DNA of 13,138 nucleotides, from NCBI GenBank assembly GCA_947454665.1, contig CANGMU010000048.1, positions 1 to 13,138 of the forward strand. The letters run 5' to 3'. The position numbers and the translations under genes were made by a program. Below, one piece after another: positions 6,014 to 11,779 of the stretch (the stretch's first letter is position 1; every line of letters begins with the position of its first letter). The notes below the pieces were generated by a model. The model saw only the letters and a program-made list of their open reading frames with translations, was not told where the DNA came from and ran no database searches. The stretch is from Pseudomonadota bacterium (lineage in GTDB: Bacteria > Pseudomonadota > Gammaproteobacteria > Steroidobacterales > Steroidobacteraceae).

Positions 6014-7303
6014 TCAGGCCGCGGCGATGGCTGCGCGTCGGCAGTGGGGCTTGGTCAGCAACATCTGCACGTTGCCCAGCTGGCGCTCGGCGTAGCCGCC
6101 TTCGCAGTAGCACAGGTAAAACTCCCAGAGCCGGTTGAAGGTCTCAGGGTAACCGAGCTGGCGCACCTGATCGATGTTCGCGAAGAAGCGCTCGCGCCAC
6201 AGGCGCAGCGTCTTCGCATAGTGCGGGCCGATGTCCTCGAGGTTGAAGACCTTGAGGTCCGTCACGCGCGTCAGCGAATCGGCGATAGCCGTCACGGACG
6301 GAATGAAGCTGCCAGGGAAGATATAGCGCTGGATGAAATCCACGCTGTGGACGGCCTTGGCGTAGAACTGGTCCTGGATCGTGATGGCCTGCAGCAGCAT
6401 CGCGCCATTCGGCTTGAGCAGCGACGAGCACTTCGCGAAATAGGTATCGAGGTATTCAGCGCCAACGGCCTCGATCATCTCGACAGAGACCAGCTTGTCG
6501 TAGCCGCCCTTCAGGTCGCGGTAATCATCGAACAGCAGGGTGATACGGTCGGACAGACCCAGCCGGGCGATCTTCTCCTTCGCGAAGTCGTGCTGCTTCT
6601 GCGAGATGGTCGTCGTCGTCACGCGGCAGCCGTATTTTTGCGCGGCGTGGATCGCGAGACCGCCCCAGCCCGTGCCGATTTCCACGAGGTGGTCGTTCGG
6701 GGTGAGCGCGAGCTTGCGGCAGGCGGCGTCGAACTTTGCGACGGAGGCATCGTGCAGCGTCGCGTCCTCATCGAGGAAGATGCCGCAGGAGTAGGCCATC
6801 GTGTCGTCGAGCATGAGCTGGTAGAGCTCGTTGCCCAGGTCGTAGTGCGCGGCGATGTTGCGCGCGCTGCCTTCCTTGCTGTTGCGGTTCATCCAGTGCA
6901 GGCCGCGGCGCAGCAGGCTGCTGACCGACGCCCAACCGCCTTCCATGCCTTCCATGACGTCGCGGTTCACGACCATCAGGCGGACCAGGCCGGTCAGGTC
7001 GTCGCAGTGCCAGAGGCCGTGGATGTAGGCCTCACCGGCACCGACCGTACCGCCGAATGCGGCATCGGCCCAGAAATGCGGGTTGCTGACGTTGATCGTC
7101 ACGGTCAGCGCGCACTGTGGTGTCCGCTGGCCAAAGGTGAAGGTTTCCGTCCCGTCGACGATGCGCAGTTCGCCGTCGCGCAACTTCGCAAGCTGGGCCA
7201 GCATGTGGCGCCGGCCCAGCCGTGTCAGGAACGTGCTGTCTGCCGCGACCGGCGCCTCGGCGTCACGGCCCGGGATGATCGAAGGTCTTGCCTGCGTGCT
7301 CAT
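6014..7303 (-). CDS. cfa: Cyclopropane-fatty-acyl-phospholipid synthase family methyltransferase
   Basis: A 429-aa SAM-dependent enzyme that adds a methylene bridge, or in some relatives a methyl group, to unsaturated acyl chains of membrane phospholipids. The N-terminal lipid-binding region covers about residues 30-150. The methyltransferase core begins at YDLGN (154-158) with LDDTMAYSCGIF (165-176). The SAM-binding motif VEIGTGWGG is at 207-215, SVEMIEAVG at 273-281, and the C-terminal YCEGGYAERQLGNVQMLL contains Cys400 where E. coli Cfa has Cys354. The product is longer than E. coli Cfa (382 aa). AGGG immediately before the ATG (7303) supports the start. Eighty-eight bases separate it from htpX upstream on the same strand. 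No clear promoter was recognised in that gap, so read-through from htpX is possible. A relative that methylates rather than cyclopropanates is the main alternative. Confidence 0.9.
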   Translation of the reverse strand: MSTQARPSIIPGRDAEAPVAADSTFLTRLGRRHMLAQLAKLRDGELRIVDGTETFTFGQRTPQCALTVTINVSNPHFWADAAFGGTVGAGEAYIHGLWHCDDLTGLVRLMVVNRDVMEGMEGGWASVSSLLRRGLHWMNRNSKEGSARNIAAHYDLGNELYQLMLDDTMAYSCGIFLDEDATLHDASVAKFDAACRKLALTPNDHLVEIGTGWGGLAIHAAQKYGCRVTTTTISQKQHDFAKEKIARLGLSDRITLLFDDYRDLKGGYDKLVSVEMIEAVGAEYLDTYFAKCSSLLKPNGAMLLQAITIQDQFYAKAVHSVDFIQRYIFPGSFIPSVTAIADSLTRVTDLKVFNLEDIGPHYAKTLRLWRERFFANIDQVRQLGYPETFNRLWEFYLCYCEGGYAERQLGNVQMLLTKPHCRRAAIAAA

Positions 7304-7391
7304 TCGCCCTGTTCTTCTTCTACGCGCGCCCCTCCGCGCTGCCTGCAGGATGCAAGCAACGCAAGGGGTATTTCAAGGGCGAAAGGGCAGG

Positions 7392-8273
7392 TTAGTCGCG
7401 GGAGGCGGCCCGCAGGGCGGCAATCCGTTCATCCAGCGGCGGGTGGCTCATGAAAAGGCGGCCAAAACCACCCGCGGCGCCGCCGCCGATGCCGAAGGCG
7501 CGCAGCCCGTCCGGCAGCGGCTCGGTCACGCCGACCTTCAGGCGTTCGAGGGCGGCGATCATGTTCTCGCGGCCGGCCAGGTGGGCGCCGCCCCGGTCCG
7601 CACGGAACTCGCGCTGGCGCGAGAACCACATGACGATGATGCTGGCGAAGAGGCCCAGGACCATCTCGGCGACCAGCGTGCCGATGAAATAGCCCATGCC
7701 GCCGCGCTCGCGGTCGCCGTTCATAGCCCGGTCGACCATGCTGCCGATGATCCGCGAAAAGAAGATCACGAAGGTGTTCACGACGCCCTGGATGAGCGTC
7801 AGCGTGATCATGTCGCCGTTGGCGACATGCGCGATTTCGTGGCCCAGCACTGCGTCCACTTCGTTGCGGCGCATCGAGTGGAGCAGGCCGGTGCTGACCG
7901 CGACGAGGGCCTTGTTGCGGCTGGCGCCGGTTGCGAAGGCATTGGGCTGCGGCGAATCGAAGATGCCGACTTCCGGCATGCCGATGCCGGCCCTCTCCGC
8001 GTGGGCGCGGACGGTTTCGACGAGCCAGCGCTCTTCTTCCGATTGCGGCGTCTCGATGACTTCGACGCCCATCGAGCGCTTGGCCATCCACTTCGAGATG
8101 AACAGCGAGATCAGCGAGCCACCGAAGCCGAAGAGGGCGGAAACCGCCAGCAGTCCGCCCAGGTTGCCGCCGCGCGCCGCGAGATAGCGATCGAGGCCCA
8201 GCAGGTGGGCGATGACCGACAGCATCAGCACGATCGCGAAGTTCGTGACGAGGAACAGGAAGATGCGTTTCAT
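7392..8273 (-). CDS. htpX: Heat-shock membrane metalloprotease HtpX
   Basis: HtpX is a zinc endopeptidase of the inner membrane (peptidase family M48) that degrades misfolded membrane proteins alongside FtsH. The product is 293 aa, exactly the E. coli length. Hydrophobic segments lie at about 4-25 and 38-60 (N-terminal anchor pair), 155-175 and 195-217. The zinc motif HEIAH is at 145-149, with the third ligand Glu222 in REFRADRGGA. The SPQPNAFATG (107-116) and SHPPLDERI (276-284) blocks are also characteristic. A good sigma-32-like promoter lies 48-76 bases upstream of the ATG, matching the known heat-shock control of htpX. The ribosome site before the ATG is weak (AGGCG about 12 bases upstream). 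Confidence 0.96.
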   Translation of the reverse strand: MKRIFLFLVTNFAIVLMLSVIAHLLGLDRYLAARGGNLGGLLAVSALFGFGGSLISLFISKWMAKRSMGVEVIETPQSEEERWLVETVRAHAERAGIGMPEVGIFDSPQPNAFATGASRNKALVAVSTGLLHSMRRNEVDAVLGHEIAHVANGDMITLTLIQGVVNTFVIFFSRIIGSMVDRAMNGDRERGGMGYFIGTLVAEMVLGLFASIIVMWFSRQREFRADRGGAHLAGRENMIAALERLKVGVTEPLPDGLRAFGIGGGAAGGFGRLFMSHPPLDERIAALRAASRD

Positions 8274-8320
8274 GGACTTGGGAAGCGCCTGTGAAAGAAC
8301 GGGGATCCGTACCGGTCCTT

Positions 8321-8349
8321 ATTTTGGGGCCAGGGGGCAGGGCTTCAAG
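8321..8349 (-). promoter_or_regulatory. Sigma-32-type heat-shock promoter of htpX
   Basis: On the minus strand CTTGAAG (8343-8349) is followed after 13 bases by CCCCAAAAT (8321-8329). The sigma-32 consensus is CTTGAAA, a spacer of roughly 11-16 bases, then CCCCATNT. Six of seven -35 bases and the CCCCA core match, and the spacing is right. Transcription would begin near 8313-8316, giving a leader of about 40 bases before the htpX ATG at 8273. Confidence 0.7.
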
Positions 8350-8391
8350 GAAAAAAAGCGCTTATGAAACAATTTGTTGCAAATTGACGGT

Positions 8392-8413
8392 GGCGGGGCC
8401 CGATGGCCCCGCC
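8392..8413 (-). terminator. GC hairpin after the acidic-protein gene, probable terminator
   Basis: GGCGGGGCC-CGAT-GGCCCCGCC is a perfect 9-bp stem with a 4-base loop, starting 11 bases past the stop of the DUF6763-like gene. The sequence after it on the minus strand (ACCGTCAATTTG) is not a clean U tract. It runs into a second hairpin, CAATTTG-TTG-CAAATTG (8370-8386, perfect 7-bp arms), and then a run of seven T on the minus strand (8350-8357 area). The tandem arrangement may end transcription before htpX, consistent with htpX having its own promoter. Confidence 0.5.
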
Positions 8414-8423
8414 TGCGGATGAC

Positions 8424-8756
8424 TCAGTACTGGTCGTCGTCCTCATCCTCGTCGTCATCCTCATCCTCGTCGTCATCCTCATCGTCCTCATCGTCCCAGT
8501 CGTCGTCTTCGTCGTCGTCCTCATCCTCGTCGTCATCTTCGTCCGCGAGATCGTCACCGGCCCAGCCCTCCGGCTGCGAGATCTTTTCCAGATCCATCTC
8601 GTGCCAGGTGTCGAGATCCATCTCCTCGATGTCGCCGTCGAGGTATTCGATTTCCACCAGTTCGGCGTCCTCGTCGACCGACAGCACGCGGAAGGAATCG
8701 TCTTCCTCGGCGTTCTCATACCACTGTCCCCGGACCGGCTCGTAATCTCTGCCCAC
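8424..8756 (-). CDS. Small protein with poly-Asp/Glu tail, DUF6763-like
   Basis: A 110-aa very acidic protein. Residues 1-68 form the folded part: GRDYEPVRGQWYENAEEDDSFRV, then VDEDAELVEIEYLDGDIEEMDLDTW, then LEKISQPEGWAGDDL. This resembles the gammaproteobacterial DUF6763 family as I remember it (WY near the start, EIxYxDGDIEExDxxxW, PPEDW-like block); its function is unknown. Residues 72-108 are all Asp or Glu except Trp87 (36 of 37), and the protein ends in QY. The start is the GTG at 8756, with AAGGA five bases upstream and a GAGG behind it. The frame continues open far upstream, antisense to proB, but that part is a shadow. The acidic tail is encoded by a tandem DNA repeat. It is divergent from proB and upstream of htpX. 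Confidence 0.82.
   Translation of the reverse strand: MGRDYEPVRGQWYENAEEDDSFRVLSVDEDAELVEIEYLDGDIEEMDLDTWHEMDLEKISQPEGWAGDDLADEDDDEDEDDDEDDDWDDEDDEDDDEDEDDDEDEDDDQY
8442..8537. repeat. In-frame 18-bp tandem/dispersed repeat encoding the acidic tail
   Basis: The 18-mer CTCATCCTCGTCGTCATC occurs in two exact adjacent copies (8442-8459, 8460-8477) and a third exact copy at 8520-8537, with diverged CTCATCGTC units between. On the coding minus strand each copy reads Asp-Asp-Asp-Glu-Asp-Glu. The unit is a multiple of three, so gain or loss of copies would change tail length without a frameshift. Confidence 0.9.
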
Positions 8757-8812
8757 GGCTTCCTTCCTCTTGAAAACAGGCGATGGGCCGATGATACAGC
8801 CGGCGCGCGCAT

Positions 8813-8823
8813 CACTTATAGTG
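8813..8823. promoter_or_regulatory. Palindromic overlapping -10 elements between proB and the acidic-protein gene
   Basis: CACT-TAT-AGTG is a perfect short palindrome. It carries TATAGT on the plus strand (8817-8822) and TATAAG on the minus strand (8815-8820). GATACA (8793-8798), 18 bases upstream, is a poor plus-strand -35. A start from the plus -10 would fall 2-4 bases before the proB ATG, making the mRNA nearly leaderless. No clear -35 is seen on the minus strand. Suggestive only. Confidence 0.3.
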
Positions 8824-8831
8824 CGAGATCC

Positions 8832-9986
8832 ATGCAGCAGAGAAACAAATCGCCGCTTGCCAACGCGCGCCGTATTGTCGTCAAGGTGGGCTCGGCCCTG
8901 CTCGTCGACCAGGCGACCGGTCGCCTGAACCGCGCCTGGCTCGAGACGCTCATCGAAGACCTGCGCCGTCTGCGCCGCCGTGGCCAGCAGGTGATCCTCG
9001 TGTCCTCCGGTGCCGTTGCATTGGGCAGGCGTCATCTGCAGTTGCCGAAAGGTCCGCTGGCGCTCGAGCAGAAGCAGGCGGCTGCCGCCGTGGGCCAGAT
9101 CCGGCTCGCCCATGCCTACAAGGAATTGCTTGAGGACGACAGCATCACCGTTGCCCAGGTGCTGCTTACGCTGCAGGACAGCGAGCAGCGCGACCGCTAC
9201 CTCAACGCGCGCGCCACGCTGACCACCTTGCTGGAGCTGGGTGCGATCCCGGTCATCAACGAGAACGACACGGTCGCCACGAGCGAGATCCGCTACGGCG
9301 ATAACGATCGCCTTGCCGCGCGGGTCGCGCAGATGGCGAGCGCCGATTGCCTCGTGCTGCTGTCCGACGTCGACGGTCTCTATACCGCTGATCCGAACAA
9401 GGATCCGCAGGCTGTTTTCATTCCCGAAGTGCGGGAGATCACGCCGGCCATCGAAGCCATGGCGGGTGCATCGGCCTCGGATGTGGGTTCCGGTGGCATG
9501 GCCACCAAGATCATCGCGGCCCGCATCGCGGTGTCTGCCGGCTGCCACCTGTGCATCGCGCCGGGGGCACACCGTCATCCCCTGAAGCGTCTCGAAACCG
9601 GCGCCCGCTGCACCTGGTTCCTGCCCACCGCGTCGCCCGTTACGGCACGCAAGCAGTGGATCGCCGGCACCTTGAAGCCGGCCGGTTCGATCAGCGTGGA
9701 CGAAGGCGCGCTGGGTGCGCTGAGCAAGGGGCGCAGCCTGCTGCCGGCCGGCGTCACCGCCGCACGCGGCAGCTTCAACCGCGGCGATACCATCAGCGTG
9801 CTCGCGGCGGATGGCACCGAGATTGCTCGCGGCATCACCGCGTACTCGGACAAGGACGCGGCGCGCATCCTCGGCCGCCACAGCAACGAGATCGAAGGCC
9901 TGCTGGGTTACCGCGGCCGCGACGAGATCATCCACCGCGACGACCTGGTGCTGCTGCGCCGGGACGTCACCAAGACGGAAGACTGA
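8832..9986 (+). CDS. proB: Glutamate 5-kinase
   Basis: ProB phosphorylates the gamma-carboxyl of glutamate with ATP, the first and feedback-controlled step of proline synthesis. The product is 384 aa. The amino-acid kinase domain covers about 10-260: RIVVKVGSALL (14-24), VSSGAVALG (57-65), EQKQAAAAVGQI, VINENDTVAT (141-150), YGDNDRLAARVA (155-166), LLSDVDGLYT (176-185) and SGGMATKI (220-227). A C-terminal PUA domain (about 278-360, through SNEIEGLLGY) follows. The ATG at 8832 is where family similarity starts; the frame continues upstream only as antisense of the acidic gene. The ribosome site is weak (GAG four bases away). It is co-transcribed with proA, five bases downstream. SPLANARRIVVKVGSALLVD and ARCTWFLP read more like alphaproteobacterial than enteric ProB. 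Confidence 0.96.
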   Translation: MQQRNKSPLANARRIVVKVGSALLVDQATGRLNRAWLETLIEDLRRLRRRGQQVILVSSGAVALGRRHLQLPKGPLALEQKQAAAAVGQIRLAHAYKELLEDDSITVAQVLLTLQDSEQRDRYLNARATLTTLLELGAIPVINENDTVATSEIRYGDNDRLAARVAQMASADCLVLLSDVDGLYTADPNKDPQAVFIPEVREITPAIEAMAGASASDVGSGGMATKIIAARIAVSAGCHLCIAPGAHRHPLKRLETGARCTWFLPTASPVTARKQWIAGTLKPAGSISVDEGALGALSKGRSLLPAGVTAARGSFNRGDTISVLAADGTEIARGITAYSDKDAARILGRHSNEIEGLLGYRGRDEIIHRDDLVLLRRDVTKTED

Positions 9987-9991
9987 CTGCC

Positions 9992-11278
9992 ATGAGCCAC
10001 ACGCCCGTCGTCGATACGGCCCTCGTCGAGAAGATGGACGCGCTGGGTCGCGCCGCGGTCTCCACGCGGGAGGCGCTGGCCCTGTCGAGCACCGACAAGC
10101 GCAACCAGGCTTTGATCAAGGCGGCTGCGCAGGTGCGCGCCCGGCGCGCGGAAATCCTGGAGGCCAACAGACAGGACATGGAGGTCGCGCAGGCCCGCGG
10201 CCTGTCATTGGCCATGCTCGACCGCCTGAAGCTCGACGACAAGCGCGTGGAGTCCATGGCCAAGGGCCTGGAAGACATCGCGGCACTGCCTGATCCGATC
10301 GGCAGCATCGCGGCCGAATGGACGCGGCCGAATGGCCTCGTGATCCAGCGCGTGCGCGTGCCGCTGGGTGTCATCGGCATCATCTACGAGAGCCGTCCCA
10401 ATGTGACCGCCGATGCGGGCGCGCTGTGCCTGAAGTCGGGCAATCCGGTCATCCTGCGCGGCGGCTCGGAGAGCCGCAAATCCAGCGCGGCGATCCACGA
10501 GTGCCTGGTGCACGGCCTGGAGTCGGTGGGCTTGCCGCCCGCCAGCGTGCAGCTGGTCCCGACACCGGATCGTGCGGCCGTGGGCCTGATGCTCGCGGGG
10601 TTGTCGGGTGCCATCAACGTCATCGTGCCGCGTGGTGGCCGCAGCCTCGTCGAGCGCGTGCAGGCCGAGGCCCGCGTGCCGGTCATCGGCCACCTCGAGG
10701 GGCTGTGCCACGTCTATGTGGACCGCGATGCGGATCCGGCCATGGCGAAGGACATCGTGCTGAACGCGAAGATGCGTCGCACGGGCATCTGTGGCTCGGC
10801 CGAGACCCTGCTGGTGGATCGCGGCGGTGCGGCCACACACCTGAAGGCGCTGGTCGAAGCCTTGCTTGCGGCAGGCTGCGAGGTGCGCGGAGATGCCGAC
10901 GTGCAGCGCGTCGATCCGCGCGTGACGGCGGCTACTGAACTGGACTGGCGTACCGAATACCTCGACGCGATCATCTCGGTGCGCGTGGTCGACGGCGTGG
11001 AAGCGGCGATCGACCACATCGCGCACTACGGCTCGTCGCACACGGATTCAATCGTCACGGGCAACAAGACGATCGCAGAGGAATTCCTGCGCCGCGTGGA
11101 CAGTGCGATCGTGCTGCATAATGCGTCGACGCAGTTTGCCGATGGTGGCGAGTTCGGTATGGGCGCCGAGATCGGCATCTCGACGGATCGTTTCCATGCG
11201 CGAGGTCCGGTCGGCGTCGAGCAGCTGACGAGCTACAAATACGTGGTGCGCGGCGCCGGGCAGGTTCGCCCGGGCTGA
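9992..11278 (+). CDS. proA: Glutamate-5-semialdehyde dehydrogenase (gamma-glutamyl phosphate reductase)
   Basis: ProA reduces gamma-glutamyl phosphate with NADPH to glutamate-5-semialdehyde, which cyclises to the proline precursor. The product is 428 aa, of the aldehyde dehydrogenase superfamily. Visible blocks are VPLGVIGIIYESRPNVTADAG (123-143), LKSGNPVILRGGSE (147-160), IVPRGG (211-216), the catalytic block NAKMRRTGICGSAETLLV (258-275) with Cys267, and DGGEFGMGAEIGISTDRFHARGPVG near the end. The MRRTGICG form of the catalytic block replaces the TQRPSTCN form of E. coli and is typical of alphaproteobacterial ProA as I remember it. It starts five bases after the proB stop, in the usual proBA order. 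The stop lies nine bases from the convergent moaE stop with no terminator visible between them. Confidence 0.96.
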   Translation: MSHTPVVDTALVEKMDALGRAAVSTREALALSSTDKRNQALIKAAAQVRARRAEILEANRQDMEVAQARGLSLAMLDRLKLDDKRVESMAKGLEDIAALPDPIGSIAAEWTRPNGLVIQRVRVPLGVIGIIYESRPNVTADAGALCLKSGNPVILRGGSESRKSSAAIHECLVHGLESVGLPPASVQLVPTPDRAAVGLMLAGLSGAINVIVPRGGRSLVERVQAEARVPVIGHLEGLCHVYVDRDADPAMAKDIVLNAKMRRTGICGSAETLLVDRGGAATHLKALVEALLAAGCEVRGDADVQRVDPRVTAATELDWRTEYLDAIISVRVVDGVEAAIDHIAHYGSSHTDSIVTGNKTIAEEFLRRVDSAIVLHNASTQFADGGEFGMGAEIGISTDRFHARGPVGVEQLTSYKYVVRGAGQVRPG

Positions 11279-11287
11279 TCCTCGGCC

Positions 11288-11779
11288 TCAGCCGTGGTCA
11301 AGCCCATGGCCATGGTCGTGCCCGTGGTGGTCGTGATCGTGTGAATGGGCATCGGCAGCGCAGCGCTCGCAATTGACCCAGCCCGAGTCACCGTTCACAT
11401 AGTGCTCTTTCTTCCAGATCGGCACGCGGTGCTTCACTTCGTCGATGATGAAGCGGCAGGCCTTGAAAGCCTCGTCGCGGTGGGCGGCGGACACGCCGAC
11501 CCACACCGCCACATCACCCAAGCCCAGTTCGCCCACGCGGTGTTCACAAAGCGCGCGCGTCACGCCATAGCGCTTGATGGCTTCTTCGACGATGCGTGCG
11601 CCTTCCTTCATGCCCAGCGGCTCGAAGGCCTCGTATTCCAGGCGCGTGACCGCATGACCTTCGTTGTGGTCCCGCACCCAGCCTTCGAAGGCCGCATAGC
11701 CTCCGCAGTGGTGGTCCAGCAGTTCGTTGCGCAGGGCCTGCCCATCGATGGCGGTGCGCGTAAAGCGGAACGTGCTCAT
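11288..11779 (-). CDS. moaE: Molybdopterin synthase catalytic subunit with His-rich tail
   Basis: MoaE, with MoaD, inserts two sulfurs into cyclic pyranopterin monophosphate to make molybdopterin. The product is 163 aa against about 150 in E. coli. The core shows AAFEGWVRDHNEG (29-41), LEYEAFEPLGMKE (48-60), HRVGELGLGDVAVWVGVSAAHRDEAF (80-105) and the active-site lysine region DEVKHRVPIWKKEHY (113-127; K116, K123, K124). The chain then continues past the normal end with CERC (137-140) and a tail with nine His and five Asp in residues 143-163. The ATG overlaps the stop of the mobA-moaD fusion (ATGA), so MoaE is made coupled to its partner MoaD. The frame upstream of this ATG is a shadow of the fusion gene. 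Confidence 0.95.
   Translation of the reverse strand: MSTFRFTRTAIDGQALRNELLDHHCGGYAAFEGWVRDHNEGHAVTRLEYEAFEPLGMKEGARIVEEAIKRYGVTRALCEHRVGELGLGDVAVWVGVSAAHRDEAFKACRFIIDEVKHRVPIWKKEHYVNGDSGWVNCERCAADAHSHDHDHHGHDHGHGLDHG

Noticed and set aside
7304..7391. CTTGAAA (minus strand) upstream of cfa as a second heat-shock promoter
   Set aside because: The sequence 13-14 bases downstream is CTTGCATC, not a CCCCAT-type -10, and CCCC occurs only two bases after the -35.
5786..7453. A 555-codon plus-strand frame opposite the Cfa-family gene and the flavoprotein
   Set aside because: It is the antisense shadow of two clear enzymes in GC-rich DNA; the translation shows no recognisable domain and no ribosome site.
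7083..8294. A 403-codon plus-strand frame opposite htpX
   Set aside because: Antisense shadow of htpX, which has the full HEIAH protease signature and exact family length.
8442..8537. The CTCATCCTCGTCGTCATC repeats as a CRISPR-like or non-coding satellite
   Set aside because: There are no unique spacers, the period is a multiple of three and the repeats are explained by Asp/Glu codons in a real coding frame.
8424..9935. A 503-codon open frame on the minus strand across proB, in frame with the acidic protein
   Set aside because: Its N-terminal three quarters is antisense to the well-conserved proB and reads as Arg/Ala/Gly-rich shadow sequence. The acidic protein has its own GTG start and ribosome site at 8756.
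9551..9991. The long open frame upstream of the proA ATG (from 9551)
   Set aside because: It lies inside proB in another frame. ProA similarity begins at MSHTPVVDTALVEKMD (9992), five bases after the proB stop.
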